From Streptococcus sp. S5 (GTDB lineage: Bacteria > Bacillota > Bacilli > Lactobacillales > Streptococcaceae), in the NCBI RefSeq assembly GCF_034134805.1, contig NZ_CP139419.1:1612001-1676000 (forward strand): a stretch of DNA of 64,000 nucleotides, given 5' to 3'. Of this stretch, positions 26,471 through 38,453 are shown in pieces. The translations under genes and the position numbers were made by a program. The notes below the pieces were generated by a model that did no database searches, was not told the DNA's origin, and saw nothing but the letters and a program-made list of their open reading frames with translations. The stretch's first letter is position 1. Every line of letters begins with the position of its first letter.

Positions 26471-27262
26471 TCATTTTTTACTTAAGAGTACTTCAACAGT
26501 TATTTTATATTTTCCACTCTTTGAAATACCATTTTCAGAAACAATTTTAAGACGCCCAAAGCGTCGGACACTGACTAAATCATTCAGACCTACAGCATAG
26601 CTAACATTGGAAGTAGTCGCATAGTTAACTTTCACTAAACCAGAACTAATCAACTGACTAGCTTGTGAGCGTGAAAGCTTGAAGGTCCCAGCAATCACCT
26701 TATCTAACCGATAACTCGACACGAGAATATCTCGCTGCTGGCTTTCTTCCTCTACGATCATTTGTTCAGAGAGAGGAACTTCCCTCAGCTTAACAGGTAC
26801 CCGAGAAATTTTCTGGATGTGATCCATAAAATAGTGAACAAAACGCCGTTCAACAAATACTTGGATCTTTCCATCACTCGTCAGAATATCTCCAAAGGAC
26901 TTGCGCTCCACACCTAATTGGTGAACAATGGTCCCCAGTACCTGGGAATGGGTCAAGTGATGAAATTTTGAAGCATAGACCATTTCCAATAAGGCCAGAT
27001 CAAAGTCACTTGGATCTAATTGGTAATAATCCGGAGCAACAATAACCTTGGCATACTCCATTTTCTGCTCATCACTGGAAGCAAAGACCTGTAATTGGTA
27101 GCTTGCCGCGACATTTCGTAAAATAGTGACCTGATGAGGGTTTAAAAAACCCGTCACCTCAACAGAATAGCGTTCCACCACTCTTTCAGACAATTCAATA
27201 CAGCGATCAATGAATTCGTGATCTTCGCGATTGAAATGTTGGTAAATCTCTGTCTGTCCCAT
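26471..27262 (-). CDS. ylmH: YlmH family RNA-binding protein (S4 domain)
   Basis: 263 residues. The C-terminal S4 domain (LDKVIAGTFKLSRSQASQLISSGLVKVNYATTSN, about 180-215) binds RNA, and the N-terminal two thirds match the YlmH core (FLNPHQVTILRN, VLGTIVHQLGVERKSFGDI). YlmH was named for its place in the division cluster. It is now linked to rescue of stalled large ribosomal subunits, from work in other Firmicutes. It lies ten bases upstream of divIVA and seven after yggT. Confidence 0.92.
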   Translation of the reverse strand: MGQTEIYQHFNREDHEFIDRCIELSERVVERYSVEVTGFLNPHQVTILRNVAASYQLQVFASSDEQKMEYAKVIVAPDYYQLDPSDFDLALLEMVYASKFHHLTHSQVLGTIVHQLGVERKSFGDILTSDGKIQVFVERRFVHYFMDHIQKISRVPVKLREVPLSEQMIVEEESQQRDILVSSYRLDKVIAGTFKLSRSQASQLISSGLVKVNYATTSNVSYAVGLNDLVSVRRFGRLKIVSENGISKSGKYKITVEVLLSKK

Positions 27263-27268
27263 CGTATT

Positions 27269-27532
27269 CTATCCAATCAAAAATAGGAACAAGCGGGCTA
27301 ATAACTGATTCATCAAGTTCAAGACCAAAAGTGCTACTAGAACTGTAAAATCCAAGCCCCCAAACTGTAATGGTAACTTTCTAAAAAGGCTCAAAAATGG
27401 TTCAACTAGGCGGTGAACCATTTGTCCAAGAGTACTTTGAGGTGCCCCAGGGAACCAAGATAGTAAGGCATAGATGACAAGAATGATGGAATAGATTTGA
27501 ATGATATTTGATAAGTATTGAAAGATAACCAT
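27269..27532 (-). CDS. yggT: YggT/YlmG family membrane protein
   Basis: 87 residues with two membrane segments (about 5-25 and 62-84) joined by a loop containing the family motif LLSWFPGAPQSTLGQMVHRLVEPFLSLFRKLP. The family is widespread in bacteria and plastids. It is associated with division or nucleoid/cofactor placement, but the molecular role is unclear. It starts one base after the sepF stop codon, so expression is coupled. Only its position supports a division link here. Confidence 0.93.
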   Translation of the reverse strand: MVIFQYLSNIIQIYSIILVIYALLSWFPGAPQSTLGQMVHRLVEPFLSLFRKLPLQFGGLDFTVLVALLVLNLMNQLLARLFLFLIG

Positions 27533-27533
27533 C

Positions 27534-28163
27534 TTAACGATTACGTTTCATATCATAGTCAAATTCTGTCACTTCCACATCATTTGGAAGGCGGATATCT
27601 TCAATGTTAACGACTACATTAATTGGAGTCAACAAGTACATGGTACTTGCAACACGACGAAGATTTCCTGCTAAAACATAACGTGCCCCATCCAAATAAT
27701 CTAAACAACGACGTGCTTGTACTTCAGTCATATATTGGAAGTCAATCAAGATACTCTCATTAGATAGTAATAGATCAACAATTTCAGTCGCTTCCTCGTA
27801 TTTGCGGGGATAGCGTACATCAATGGTAATCTTTTCATCTGTATTCGCACGATTAGCAGCCAATTCACGTTGACGTTCATGCAAGCGAGTAATATTTTCA
27901 GATGTATTTTTCGTTGTTGAAACAGGTTCCTTCACTGCCGCTGTAGACACTGGAGTCGTAACAGGTGCGACAGGAGTCGGTTTTTGTCTTACCGGTTCTT
28001 TTTGACTAATCTGTGGACGTGGAGAAGTCACTTGAGGAGTCGGCTGTGGCTGTGGAACTGGTTGAGTTTCCGCCCCAGCTGCTTTTGCCTCGCGAACTTC
28101 TACTTCTTCACCGTCTTCTGTGAAGTAGTCAATAAAGTTGTTAAATTTATCTTTTAATGACAT
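27534..28163 (-). CDS. sepF: Cell division protein SepF
   Basis: 209 residues. SepF anchors and bundles FtsZ at the septum. The N-terminus [20 protein letters not shown] is the amphipathic membrane-targeting helix. A Pro/Gln/Thr-rich linker follows (about 35-100), longer than in Bacillus but common in streptococci. The C-terminal globular domain starts near 115 ([49 protein letters not shown]), with the FtsZ-binding and dimer strands. It lies between yggS and yggT in the division operon. Confidence 0.95.
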   Translation of the reverse strand: MSLKDKFNNFIDYFTEDGEEVEVREAKAAGAETQPVPQPQPTPQVTSPRPQISQKEPVRQKPTPVAPVTTPVSTAAVKEPVSTTKNTSENITRLHERQRELAANRANTDEKITIDVRYPRKYEEATEIVDLLLSNESILIDFQYMTEVQARRCLDYLDGARYVLAGNLRRVASTMYLLTPINVVVNIEDIRLPNDVEVTEFDYDMKRNR

Positions 28164-28172
28164 AGTTCTTTC

Positions 28173-28841
28173 CTATTTAAAAAATGATGTCCCAATTCTT
28201 ACATAAGTCGCTCCGTTCGCAATGGCTACTTCAAAGTCACGACTCATACCCATACTTAGTTCTGAAAAAGGCATATTTTTTAATTGTTTCTTTTCTAGTT
28301 GTTTCTGAAGTTGGTGAGTTTTTGAAAAAATATCCTGCAACTCTTCTTGACTAGCCTCAAAAGGAGCCATCGTCATTAAACCAACAATTTCAATTTTGTC
28401 CAGCTGTGCGATTTCCGCTAAAACATCATCCAGTTCATCGGGTGCAAATCCATGCTTACTTTCTTCACCAGAAATGTTCACTTGGAGGAAACACTTGATC
28501 GGGTGTTCTGCTCGCTTTTGAATTTCTTGAGCCAGCTTCACCGAATCCAAGGCATGAAAGTAATCGACGAGATTGATCACGTCTTTTACTTTCCGCCGTT
28601 GGAGGCTCCCAATCAAGTGCCAAGTGAGGTCATACTCTTTGAGAGCTTGATACTTTTCTAGGAATTTATCGACACGATTTTCACCGATATGTTGGATACC
28701 TGTTTTCACCAGTGCTTCTGTTGTGGCAACATCCACATACTTGGTGACAGCTATCACATTAACTTGATCTTGACGGTTAGCTTTGTTTCTTGCTGTTTCT
28801 ACTTGTTGCCGAACAAGATCAGCATTCTCTACCAGATTCAT
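28173..28841 (-). CDS. yggS: PLP homeostasis protein YggS/YlmE
   Basis: 222 residues forming a single TIM-barrel that binds pyridoxal phosphate without known catalysis and keeps free PLP in balance. The PLP lysine is in VNVIAVTKYVD (about Lys33). Further marks are HIGENRVDKFLEKYQ, WHLIGSLQRRKVKD, and the C-terminal phosphate site LSMGMSRDFEVAIANGATYVRIGTSFF. The start is two bases after the ftsZ stop. In streptococci the gene always sits in this division cluster, although it has no clear division role. Confidence 0.94.
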   Translation of the reverse strand: MNLVENADLVRQQVETARNKANRQDQVNVIAVTKYVDVATTEALVKTGIQHIGENRVDKFLEKYQALKEYDLTWHLIGSLQRRKVKDVINLVDYFHALDSVKLAQEIQKRAEHPIKCFLQVNISGEESKHGFAPDELDDVLAEIAQLDKIEIVGLMTMAPFEASQEELQDIFSKTHQLQKQLEKKQLKNMPFSELSMGMSRDFEVAIANGATYVRIGTSFFK

Positions 28842-28843
28842 GA

Positions 28844-30115
<1,272 letters not shown>

Positions 30116-30124
30116 TTACACTCC

Positions 30125-31513
30125 TTAATCAAACATATTACCGATCAAATTTTTCATTCGGTCTGTGAATGTAGTTTTTTGTTCTTGTTTGCTATCATTG
30201 CTTGCTGCTGGAATTTCTTGAGCATCCACTGGAGATTCAATCTTCTCAGCATTGTATGCAGGTACTACCGGTTGTGCTGGAGTAGCAGGTTGTGGTTGTA
30301 CTTGTGGTTGCACTGGACGATCAAATTGAATCGGTTGTTGACGCAAGACTTCGTCTCCATGAACCGCAGCTTGAGCAATAATATCCACATCTGTCAAATT
30401 GCCTGCATATTCAGACAAGCTAATTACATGGGCAAAAGCTGGATTGCGAATTCCAATTTGATTTGGAACAAACAATTTCACATTTACACCAAAGACTTCT
30501 TGAGCCAATTCTTCAACACCAGGAAGGATTGCACCTCCACCGATAATCACAATACCTCCAGGAAGATCCAACAGATGTCTTCTCTCAAGGTCTTGTTTGA
30601 TTTGCTCAAAGATGTGTTTGATACGTGCTGAAATGATTTCAGCTAAGTACTTCTCAGTCACTTCAACTGGCTCTACTTCACCGATGACTTCTACATGGAA
30701 GACTTCATTCCCAGCAGATGGCACATAGGCTTCACCATAGTTGAACTTCAAGCCTTCAGCCAATTTTTGAGAAGTTTTCAATACTTTAGAAATATCTTTG
30801 GTAACATAATCGCCACCTTCTTGGTAGATATTTGTAAATTGAAGTTCTTGGCTACGAACAGACGCCACCGTTGTTTGGCCACCACCCATATCGATCACCG
30901 TTGCTCCAAATTCACGTTCGCCTTCATTCAAGACTGTTTTGATCATCGCAAGCGGTGAAATGATGATGTTTTCAACTTGTAAGCCTGCACGTTCAACGGT
31001 TTTACGCAAATTGTGCAAGATTGTACGAGGTCCTGTATAAAGAAGGCCACGCATTTCAAGTCGGATCCCCATCATTCCGCGTGGATCGCGGATTCCTTGG
31101 AATCCATCTACTGTGAATTCTTCAGGAATGAAGGTGATTACTTCACGATCCGGTGTCATACTTTTTGTGAGTGCAGATTTGACAACATTTTCAACATCTG
31201 CATCTGTGATTTCTTTCGAATCACTTGTGACTGGAATCATTCCTTGAGTTGCTTCGATTTGTAGTAAGTTTGCAGGCAACCCAACATTGACTAGATTGAT
31301 TGAAATCCCTGCTTTTTCTTCAGCTTGGCTGATTGCATTTTTAATTGCATTTGAAGCAGCTTCGATATCTACTATAATTCCATCTTTGACGCCAGCACTT
31401 TTTGCATTGCTGACTCCAATTACATTCATTTCTCCATTGACATGTTCTGCCACCAATACTTTTATTGAACTAGTACCGATATCTAAACCTGTAAAAAAGC
31501 CGTCTCTAGCCAT
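30125..31513 (-). CDS. ftsA: Cell division protein FtsA
   Basis: 462 residues. This actin-like ATPase tethers FtsZ filaments to the membrane. Visible: phosphate-1 loop FFTGLDIGTSSIKVLV, the 1C subdomain (about 85-165), phosphate-2 MGGGQTTVASV, the adenosine loop GIVIIGGGAILPG near 330, and a C-terminal amphipathic helix TFTDRMKNLIGNMFD that inserts in the membrane. A Pro/Gln-rich linker (about 390-440) precedes it. This is the first gene of its cluster, with its own promoter. Confidence 0.98.
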   Translation of the reverse strand: MARDGFFTGLDIGTSSIKVLVAEHVNGEMNVIGVSNAKSAGVKDGIIVDIEAASNAIKNAISQAEEKAGISINLVNVGLPANLLQIEATQGMIPVTSDSKEITDADVENVVKSALTKSMTPDREVITFIPEEFTVDGFQGIRDPRGMMGIRLEMRGLLYTGPRTILHNLRKTVERAGLQVENIIISPLAMIKTVLNEGEREFGATVIDMGGGQTTVASVRSQELQFTNIYQEGGDYVTKDISKVLKTSQKLAEGLKFNYGEAYVPSAGNEVFHVEVIGEVEPVEVTEKYLAEIISARIKHIFEQIKQDLERRHLLDLPGGIVIIGGGAILPGVEELAQEVFGVNVKLFVPNQIGIRNPAFAHVISLSEYAGNLTDVDIIAQAAVHGDEVLRQQPIQFDRPVQPQVQPQPATPAQPVVPAYNAEKIESPVDAQEIPAASNDSKQEQKTTFTDRMKNLIGNMFD

Positions 31514-31590
31514 TACACCAGTCCTCTCTCTTTATTTGTTTTCACTTTACATCTATTTATAGCCCTTTTAGTTGGAACTATCCAAACTTC

Positions 31591-31599
31591 ATTATATCA
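31591..31599 (-). promoter_or_regulatory. ftsA extended -10 promoter
   Basis: Minus-strand TGATATAAT, about 80 bases before the ftsA ATG, in the 142-bp gap after divIB. Confidence 0.65.
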
Positions 31600-31655
31600 C
31601 AAAGAAGCCTAAAATGGACATTTTTTCTTCAATTATTTGAGATAATTTATGGGCT

Positions 31656-32879
31656 TTACTCATTCCCAGAAGAATTCTCTCCTTCTGGATTCTGTTCTTG
31701 ATTCCGTTCTTGGCTTGCTTCCTCAGAATGTTCTTCTTGCTTTTCTGTACTTTCAGCCTTTTCTTTTTCAGCTTGCTCTTTGGCATCTGCGATGGATTGT
31801 TCACTATAGCTGAAAACTCCAGCCTCCATATCGATAGTCGAATCATCGTCTAATTGCTTACTAATGGCTTTATAGTAAGGAAGCTTGCGGGTAATTTGGG
31901 AAACAGGCACCAAGATTTTATTATCGTTTTTCATAGTGATGGTCACCAGATCCTTGGTGACCTTGCTCGGAGTCAGATCTACCGAAACAATTTTATCCGT
32001 AATGGACGAAGAAATAGACTTCATTTCTTGGACAAATTGTCTAACTAATTCTCGATCTGAGAATTTTAAGCTAATATAGGAGGACGGCAATTCCGAAGCT
32101 GGAGTTACTGTCTCCACTACTTCTCCATTTTCCAATACTGGATAGTGGTCTTCTCCCGTCACATAATAGGCAACCACTTTGTGTTCCACGATATTGACTT
32201 TAAAGGTCACTGGGAATTGATAATGCATGTGCACTTCTTTGATCCATGGACTAGCCGTTTTCATATTTTGTTCATAGACCGATTTATGAAGGAAAGTCGT
32301 CAGAGTATAATCTTCTTCTTTGATGCGACTTTTTTCATACAAGAGTTGCTGGTCAACCGCCTTGTTCCCTGAAAATTCAATCACTTTCTGTGTGGATAAG
32401 GGGCTTAAAAAGTAGATCGAGAGAAGGGCGACAATCGAGCTGATTCCGATAACCGGAAGGGCACGATAGATGTGGCGTTTTGCCACTGTCGGTTCCTTCT
32501 TTGGTTTTTTCGTCTTCAAGCCTTTAAAAAATGAAGGCTTTTTCTCTTGTTTCTCTGAAGGATCTAGCTCCTCTTTAGCCGGATCAACTTCTTCTCCTTC
32601 TGAACTTTCTCCATCCGCATCTGGATCCTCTTCGGCCTCAGATTCATCTTCCTCTTCAGACTCTTCTATTTCTTCAGATTCTTCCTCTGAGACGGAAGCT
32701 GTCTCTTTTTCTGAAAGATCTTCGTCTTCTTTTGCTTCTTCGCTTTCAGTTTCCTCTGTTTCAGCTTCTTCCGCTTTTTCAAGCGCTTTTTTTTCTAAAT
32801 ATTCTTTGTTTCTTTTTTGCCAGGCTGACAATTCTGTAATTTTGTCATCCGTTGGCGTTTTTTTATTGTCGTCCGTCAT
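31656..32879 (-). CDS. divIB: Cell division protein DivIB/FtsQ
   Basis: 407 residues from ATG 32879 ([13 protein letters not shown]), which has AAGGG upstream. The cytoplasmic N-terminus is extremely acidic from about residue 35 to 115 (runs of Glu/Asp/Ser), then basic. One membrane segment follows near 150-170 ([23 protein letters not shown]). The POTRA domain begins [15 protein letters not shown], then the FtsQ beta domain. A Glu/Gln/Lys-rich C-terminal tail ends the protein. It works with DivIC and FtsL in the divisome. The start overlaps murG by 17 bases. Confidence 0.95.
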   Translation of the reverse strand: MTDDNKKTPTDDKITELSAWQKRNKEYLEKKALEKAEEAETEETESEEAKEDEDLSEKETASVSEEESEEIEESEEEDESEAEEDPDADGESSEGEEVDPAKEELDPSEKQEKKPSFFKGLKTKKPKKEPTVAKRHIYRALPVIGISSIVALLSIYFLSPLSTQKVIEFSGNKAVDQQLLYEKSRIKEEDYTLTTFLHKSVYEQNMKTASPWIKEVHMHYQFPVTFKVNIVEHKVVAYYVTGEDHYPVLENGEVVETVTPASELPSSYISLKFSDRELVRQFVQEMKSISSSITDKIVSVDLTPSKVTKDLVTITMKNDNKILVPVSQITRKLPYYKAISKQLDDDSTIDMEAGVFSYSEQSIADAKEQAEKEKAESTEKQEEHSEEASQERNQEQNPEGENSSGNE

Positions 32880-33945
32880 CTTTTCCCTTACTGATATCTT
32901 TTTGAAGCAGGCCATAAAAATCGTCTAGTGAAAGGAGTTCTGTCGATTTTTCCATTGCTTGGTGGTAGACTTGGCTTTGCTTCAACATTTCTTGAATGGT
33001 TTCATTGAAGGTTTCGAGCGTCAATTGATCTTCCTGCAATTGCTCTGCATAACCTTTATCCACAAAATATTGGGCATTTTCAATCTGATCGCCACGGCTG
33101 GCTTCTTTTCCTAGCGGTACAATCAAATGGAGTTTGTTCATAGCTAAGAGCTCAAATAAGGTATTGGCTCCACCCCTAGTCACCACTAAATCAGCCTTTT
33201 GGAGCATTGGTAAATACTGATCGGTTACATAATCCACTCGATACAAGCCACCCTCAGCCTGATTCAATGTTGAATCACCCGTCAAATTGATGATATTGTA
33301 GTGCTGCAAGAGCTCTGCTTTGTGCTCTGTCACAAATTCATTAAAGACACGCGCACCGGCTGATCCTCCGACAAAGAGAAGGGTCGGCAAGTCTTTTCGG
33401 AAACCTTTTGTTTTTTCTTCTAAAACTTCTGAAGTTGGCGGAATATGATCTGTGACCTTGGTTACCGCACCGATATGCTCACTCTTTGTCAAACCATGTG
33501 CTTGCTCAAAAGTCGTGTACATCTTGGTAGCAAATTTATAAGCAATTTTATTGGCCAATCCCATAGAAAGATCGGACTCATGGATATAGACAGGAACACG
33601 CGTGAGTCGGGCTGCGATCACTGGTGGCACAGAAACAAATCCTCCTTTTGAGAAGAGAACTTGTGGGCGCACACGAAGCAGGATTGCAATGGACTGGAGC
33701 GTCCCCCAAGCCACCTTGAACACATCCATCATATTTTGGAAAGAGAAATAGCGGCGCAATTTCCCTGTTGCAATCGAATGGAATCGTACCTCTAATCCAG
33801 ACTTTTTGATCTCTTGGTATTCGATTCCTTTTTTGTCCCCAATATAATGAACTTCCCATCCATCTTCGATAAATTTTGGAATCAAGAGGAGATTAAGGGT
33901 CACATGTCCCACGGTTCCCCCACCAGTAAACATTATTTTTTTCAT
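32863..33945 (-). CDS. murG: UDP-GlcNAc:lipid I transferase MurG
   Basis: 360 residues, a GT-B glycosyltransferase at the inner membrane face that makes lipid II. The N-terminal loop is [18 protein letters not shown], with the streptococcal V in place of the usual G in GGTGGH. Further marks: [42 protein letters not shown], and the donor site [26 protein letters not shown] near 270. It follows murD by one base and precedes divIB. Length and motifs are normal for the genus. Confidence 0.97.
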   Translation of the reverse strand: MKKIMFTGGGTVGHVTLNLLLIPKFIEDGWEVHYIGDKKGIEYQEIKKSGLEVRFHSIATGKLRRYFSFQNMMDVFKVAWGTLQSIAILLRVRPQVLFSKGGFVSVPPVIAARLTRVPVYIHESDLSMGLANKIAYKFATKMYTTFEQAHGLTKSEHIGAVTKVTDHIPPTSEVLEEKTKGFRKDLPTLLFVGGSAGARVFNEFVTEHKAELLQHYNIINLTGDSTLNQAEGGLYRVDYVTDQYLPMLQKADLVVTRGGANTLFELLAMNKLHLIVPLGKEASRGDQIENAQYFVDKGYAEQLQEDQLTLETFNETIQEMLKQSQVYHQAMEKSTELLSLDDFYGLLQKDISKGKDDGRQ

Positions 33946-33946
33946 C

Positions 33947-35296
33947 TTATTTCAACCCTTTTACTGTAGCAAGGAATTCATCCCCACGCACTTCAAAATT
34001 CGGATACATATCCCAGCTGGCATTGGCAGGACTTAGTAGTACAACATCTCCGGGGCTAGCCAAGTCGAAGGCTTTCTTTGTAGCATCTGCTACATCTGCC
34101 GCATCGACATAAGGGACGCCTGCTTTATCGGCTGCACGTTTCACTCGAGGAGCTGATTCCCCTAGAATTACCATTTCCTTTAAGCCAGTAATGTGAGGCA
34201 CCAATTCATCAAATTCATTGCCACGATCGAGCCCCCCTGCAATCAAGATCACCTTGCTGTTATCAAAACCAGAAAGAGCTTTTTGTGTTGCTAGAATATT
34301 AGTCGATTTGCTATCATTGTAGAATTTGACACCTTGAATTTCATCCACATATTGAAGACGGTGTTTCACTCCTCCAAAGGCTGACAAGGTTTCTTTAATG
34401 ACCTCATTCTCCACACCACGGACTTTTGCAACAGCAATCGTTGCCAAGGCATTCTCTACATTGTGACTACCTGGAACGCCCAGTTCATCTGCACGCATGA
34501 CAGCTTCTCCCTTAAACTTGAGAAGTCCATCTTCCAAATAAGCCCCATCCACTTTTTCAACCGTTGAAAATGGAAGGACCCTTGGCTTGGTTTTTGTAGC
34601 GAGTTCCTTGGCCAGGTCTTGGTTGAAGTTCAAGACAATGACATCTTTTTCTGTCATATTCTTTTGAAGATTCCATTTGGCAGCTACATAATTTTCAAAA
34701 GAACCATGATAGTCGATATGAGTTGGCATGAGGTTGGTAATCACTGCAATCTCTGGATGGAATGCATCAATTCCCATCAATTGGAAAGAAGACAATTCCA
34801 TGACCAGAACATCCTTTTCTGTTGCTGTTTGTGCAACTTGACTAGCTGGAAAACCGATATTCCCAGACAATAGACCACCTTGGCCGGCAGCCGTCAAGAC
34901 TTCTCCGATCATGGTTGTTGTCGTCGTTTTTCCGTTTGATCCTGTAATCCCAATAATTGGCGCATCCGAAATCAGATAGGCCAATTCCACTTCAGTGAGG
35001 ATGGGAATGCCTTTTTCAAGCGCTTTTTCAACCATTGGATTGGAATAAGGGATTCCTGGATTTTTGACCATGACTGCAAAGTCTTCATCCAACAGTTCCA
35101 GAGGGTGACCTCCTGTCACAACTTTAATCCCTTCTTCCAGTAAACTTTGTGCTGCTGGATTTTCTTCAAAAGGTTTGCCATCATTGACGGTCACAATCGC
35201 TCCTAAGCGATCCAACAAACGGGCAGCTGACTCGCCTGACTTAGCCAAACCTAATACAAGAACCTTTTTATTTTCAAATTGTTTCACAAATTTCAT
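33947..35296 (-). CDS. murD: UDP-MurNAc-L-Ala:D-Glu ligase MurD
   Basis: 449 residues. It adds D-glutamate to UDP-MurNAc-L-alanine in the cytoplasm. The Mur-ligase three-domain pattern is visible: N-terminal UDP site [21 protein letters not shown]-loop [18 protein letters not shown] (about 113-130), [16 protein letters not shown], and the C-terminal domain with [12 protein letters not shown] and [24 protein letters not shown]. It is first in the murD-murG-divIB run and lies just past the terminator of the DUF3165 gene, so a promoter must lie in the short gap at 35297-35350. Confidence 0.98.
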   Translation of the reverse strand: MKFVKQFENKKVLVLGLAKSGESAARLLDRLGAIVTVNDGKPFEENPAAQSLLEEGIKVVTGGHPLELLDEDFAVMVKNPGIPYSNPMVEKALEKGIPILTEVELAYLISDAPIIGITGSNGKTTTTTMIGEVLTAAGQGGLLSGNIGFPASQVAQTATEKDVLVMELSSFQLMGIDAFHPEIAVITNLMPTHIDYHGSFENYVAAKWNLQKNMTEKDVIVLNFNQDLAKELATKTKPRVLPFSTVEKVDGAYLEDGLLKFKGEAVMRADELGVPGSHNVENALATIAVAKVRGVENEVIKETLSAFGGVKHRLQYVDEIQGVKFYNDSKSTNILATQKALSGFDNSKVILIAGGLDRGNEFDELVPHITGLKEMVILGESAPRVKRAADKAGVPYVDAADVADATKKAFDLASPGDVVLLSPANASWDMYPNFEVRGDEFLATVKGLK

Positions 35297-35348
35297 GATT
35301 TCTTCGCTCCATTTTTATCACTCTCTATTTTACCTTTTTTTAGCAAAA

Positions 35349-35369
35349 TTAAAAAGCCCAAAGGGCTTT
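35349..35369 (-). terminator. Terminator after the typA-DUF3165 genes
   Basis: Minus-strand seven-bp stem AAAGCCC/GGGCTTT with TTT loop, followed by TTAATTTT, 18 bases past the stop codon. Confidence 0.85.
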
Positions 35370-35386
35370 AAAAATCACGTCACCGT

Positions 35387-35635
35387 TTATTTTTTCTGTT
35401 TGGTCGTCATTTTGGAAATATCTACCAAAGCCATGTAGCCAACAAAGGCCAGAAAGGCACCGACAAAAAACTCGGACGGTAGTTGGAATATCTGAAAAAT
35501 GGCTAGACAAGCAAGGACGATAAAAGAGACGATCAAGACCACCATTGTGACACTGTTTAAGGTACCACGAATACTCTTTGGGGTCATAAAAAGGTAAAAA
35601 AGGAGAATCAAAATCCCTAAGATAAAATAGACCAT
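35387..35635 (-). CDS. DUF3165 family small membrane protein
   Basis: 82 residues with three membrane segments (about 2-17, 28-47 and 55-72), starting MVYFILGILILLFYLFMTPKSIRGTLNSV and ending in a basic tail TTKQKK. The family is limited to streptococci and its relatives and regularly sits between typA and murD, as here. No function is known. The AAGGAG ribosome site is good and it follows typA by 23 bases, so the two are cotranscribed. Confidence 0.8.
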   Translation of the reverse strand: MVYFILGILILLFYLFMTPKSIRGTLNSVTMVVLIVSFIVLACLAIFQIFQLPSEFFVGAFLAFVGYMALVDISKMTTKQKK

Positions 35636-35658
35636 TTTGTTTCTCCTTTCTTTTCGTA

Positions 35659-37506
35659 TTATTCAGCAGCTGCTGATTTTTTCTTTTTATTTGCTTTTTC
35701 GCGTTCTGCTTTGTTCAAGATCTGTTTACGCAAACGGATAGATTCAGGCGTTACTTCCATGTACTCATCGTCGTTCAAGAACTCAAGAGATTCTTCCAAG
35801 GTCAAGATACGAGGAGTCTTGATAACCGCTGTTTGGTCCTTAGTAGCGGAACGAACGTTGGTCATTTGTTTTGCTTTCGTAATGTTTACGGTCAAGTCGT
35901 TCTCACGAGAGTTTTCCCCGATGATCATTCCTTCGTAAACTTCTGTACCTGGATTGACAAAGATCGTACCACGTTCTTCGATAGACATGATAGAGTAAGT
36001 AGTTGCTTTTCCGTTATCGATTGAAACAAGCGCACCACGGTGACGTCCACCGATTTCTCCTGGAATCACTGGCAAGTATTGATCAAATGTGTGGTTCATA
36101 ATTCCGTAACCACGTGTCATTGACAAGAACTCTGTTGAGTATCCAATCAACCCACGCGCTGGGACAAGGAAGACCAAACGAGTTTGACCGTTACCAGTTG
36201 AGATCATATCCAACATTTCACCTTTACGTTCAGAAAGGCTTTGGATAACAGATCCTTGGTATTCTTCTGGTGTGTCGATTTGTACGCGCTCAAATGGTTC
36301 ACATTTGACACCATCAATTTCCTTGATGATAACTTCTGGACGAGATACTTGCAATTCGTATCCTTCACGACGCATGGTTTCGATCAAGATAGACAAGTGC
36401 AATTCCCCACGTCCTGAAACTGTCCATTTATCAGGTGAATCAGTTGGGTCAACACGAAGAGAGACGTCTGTTTGCAATTCCGCTTGCAAGCGTTCTTCAA
36501 CTTTACGAGAGGTCACCCATTTCCCTTCGCGACCAGCAAATGGTGAGTTGTTAACCAAGAAGGTCATTTGAAGCGTTGGTTCATCAATGTGAAGAATTGG
36601 AAGAGCTTCAACTGCGTCTGTCGGTGTGATGGTTTCTCCAACGAAGATATCTTCCATACCAGAGATAGCGATCAAGTCACCCGCTTTAGCTTCTTGAATT
36701 TCACGACGTTCCAAACCAAAGAAACCAAAGAGTTTGGTAACACGGAAGTTCTTAGTTGTTCCATCCAATTTAGAAAGGGTTACTTGGTCCCCAACTTTTA
36801 CAGTACCACGGAAGACACGTCCGATACCGATACGTCCAACGAAGTCGTTGTAATCAAGCAGGGATACTTGGAATTGAAGGGGCTCATCTGAGTTATCAAC
36901 TGGAGCTGGGATGTGATCAATGATGGTATCAAAGATCGGTGCCATTGTGTGCTCTTGATCAGCTGGATCATCTGAAAGTGAAGAGGTTCCGTTGATCGCT
37001 GATGCATATACAACTGGGAATTCCAATTGGTCATCATCCGCACCCAATTCGATGAAGAGTTCAAGAACTTCATCTACAACTTCTTCTGGGCGAGCAGATG
37101 GTTTATCGATTTTGTTGACTACAACGATCGGAACAAGATCTTGTTCCAAGGCTTTTTTCAATACGAAACGCGTCTGAGGCATGGTTCCTTCGTAGGCATC
37201 TACGACCAATACAACCCCGTCAACCATTTTCATGATCCGTTCCACTTCTCCACCAAAGTCCGCGTGTCCCGGTGTATCCATGATATTGATTCGAGTTCCG
37301 TTATAAGCAACGGCTGTATTTTTAGCAAGGATCGTGATCCCACGTTCTTTTTCAAGATCGTTTGAGTCCATTGCACGTTCTTGCAATTCTTTACGTTCAT
37401 CCAAGGTGTGCGATTGTTTTAACAATTCGTCTACCAAGGTTGTTTTACCATGGTCAACGTGGGCAATGATCGCAACGTTACGAATATCTTCTCTTAATTT
37501 TGTCAT
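35659..37506 (-). CDS. typA: Ribosome-associated GTPase TypA/BipA
   Basis: 615 residues, standard for this elongation-factor-like GTPase, which assists large-subunit assembly and stress growth. G1 is [15 protein letters not shown] (about 14-28), G2/G3 RGITI and [13 protein letters not shown]4 NKIDKPSA (about 130). EF-G-like domains II, III and V follow, and the BipA-specific C-terminal domain contains [21 protein letters not shown]. The C-terminus is Lys-rich ([13 protein letters not shown]). It has its own promoter and is followed by the DUF3165 gene. Confidence 0.98.
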   Translation of the reverse strand: MTKLREDIRNVAIIAHVDHGKTTLVDELLKQSHTLDERKELQERAMDSNDLEKERGITILAKNTAVAYNGTRINIMDTPGHADFGGEVERIMKMVDGVVLVVDAYEGTMPQTRFVLKKALEQDLVPIVVVNKIDKPSARPEEVVDEVLELFIELGADDDQLEFPVVYASAINGTSSLSDDPADQEHTMAPIFDTIIDHIPAPVDNSDEPLQFQVSLLDYNDFVGRIGIGRVFRGTVKVGDQVTLSKLDGTTKNFRVTKLFGFFGLERREIQEAKAGDLIAISGMEDIFVGETITPTDAVEALPILHIDEPTLQMTFLVNNSPFAGREGKWVTSRKVEERLQAELQTDVSLRVDPTDSPDKWTVSGRGELHLSILIETMRREGYELQVSRPEVIIKEIDGVKCEPFERVQIDTPEEYQGSVIQSLSERKGEMLDMISTGNGQTRLVFLVPARGLIGYSTEFLSMTRGYGIMNHTFDQYLPVIPGEIGGRHRGALVSIDNGKATTYSIMSIEERGTIFVNPGTEVYEGMIIGENSRENDLTVNITKAKQMTNVRSATKDQTAVIKTPRILTLEESLEFLNDDEYMEVTPESIRLRKQILNKAEREKANKKKKSAAAE

Positions 37507-37548
37507 GATTTCCTCTATAAAATTTTAAATAATATTTCTAACTGAACA

Positions 37549-37557
37549 ATTATACCA
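37549..37557 (-). promoter_or_regulatory. typA extended -10 promoter
   Basis: Minus-strand TGGTATAAT, 42 bases before the typA ATG. Confidence 0.65.
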
Positions 37558-37684
37558 CAGTCCTATCTAAAAAACACAGTTCAGCTAGTTGTAAATGTTT
37601 TCATCCTCATTTCTTTTCTCCGACTCGATTTCCTTTTCTTTTCATGATACACTGATGATAAGAATTTCAGAAAAAGAGGCTTCC

Positions 37685-38410
37685 ATGAGATTAGATCAAT
37701 TGATGGCAGACCATCAGTACGCTCGCAAAGACATCAAACAACTTCTAGCCCGAAGGCAAATCTTGGTCGATCACCTACCAGCTCAAAAGCTATCCCAAAA
37801 CATCGACCCTGGACTCCAACAGATTCAAATCGGGGAACGAATCATTCAAGAACCGCGTCACCACTACTACATGCTCCATAAACCAATCGGGGCTGTGACC
37901 GCTAAAAGAGACGCCCACCATCCAACGGTGATCGATCTAGTGGACCCTCAGCAAGAGTACCCAGATCTCTATCCGCTTGGTCGCCTCGATCGCGATACCA
38001 GTGGTTTGCTCCTCCTCACAGATAATGGTCCCTTAGGCTTTCAACTGCTCCATCCTCAATACCATGTGGAGAAGGTCTATGAGGTAGAAGTCAATGGCCC
38101 GCTTTATGCAGCCCACATCGAGCAATTTCAGAATGGGATTTCATTCACAGACGGCCCTATCTGCAAGCCTGCATCCTTGACTATTCTAGAAAGTACCCCC
38201 AGCTACAGCAAGGCCCAGGTCCGAATCTCAGAAGGAAAATACCACCAAGTGAAAAAAATGTTTTTGGCCATTGGAGTCAAAGTAATGACCTTAAAACGCT
38301 TGTCTTTTGGTCCCTTTACCTTGGATCCTCAGTTAGCCCCTGGAGAAAGCCGACCTTTGAATGAGGTGGAGCTCACACGGGTCAAAGACTACCTTGAAAA
38401 AACGAGATAA
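37685..38410 (+). CDS. RsuA-family 16S rRNA pseudouridine synthase
   Basis: 241 residues from ATG 37685 (MRLDQLMADHQYARKDIKQLL), preceded by GAGG; the open frame extends upstream without a ribosome site. An N-terminal S4 domain is followed by the synthase core: MLHKPIGAVTAKRDAHHPTVIDLV and the catalytic Asp in PLGRLDRDTSGLLLLTDNG (about Asp104), then EGKYHQVKKMFLAIG. RsuA enzymes isomerise one uridine in 16S rRNA. Other family members (RluB/E/F) act on 23S rRNA, so the exact site is inferred. It stands alone on the plus strand between typA and a shared terminator. Confidence 0.9.
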   Translation: MRLDQLMADHQYARKDIKQLLARRQILVDHLPAQKLSQNIDPGLQQIQIGERIIQEPRHHYYMLHKPIGAVTAKRDAHHPTVIDLVDPQQEYPDLYPLGRLDRDTSGLLLLTDNGPLGFQLLHPQYHVEKVYEVEVNGPLYAAHIEQFQNGISFTDGPICKPASLTILESTPSYSKAQVRISEGKYHQVKKMFLAIGVKVMTLKRLSFGPFTLDPQLAPGESRPLNEVELTRVKDYLEKTR

Positions 38411-38450
38411 AAAAGCTCTAACCACACACTTTGTGCAGTTAGAGCTCTTT
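38411..38450. terminator. Bidirectional terminator
   Basis: Nine-bp stem AGCTCTAAC/GTTAGAGCT (38414-38422, 38438-38446) with a 15-base loop. A tracts on the left and T tracts on the right serve both the pseudouridine synthase gene (plus) and the rhodanese-like gene (minus). Confidence 0.88.
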
Positions 38451-38453
38451 TTA

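Noticed and set aside
32470-32928. Long Ser-rich plus-strand frame opposite divIB
   Set aside because: It is the complement of the Glu/Asp codon runs of DivIB; no promoter or ribosome site.
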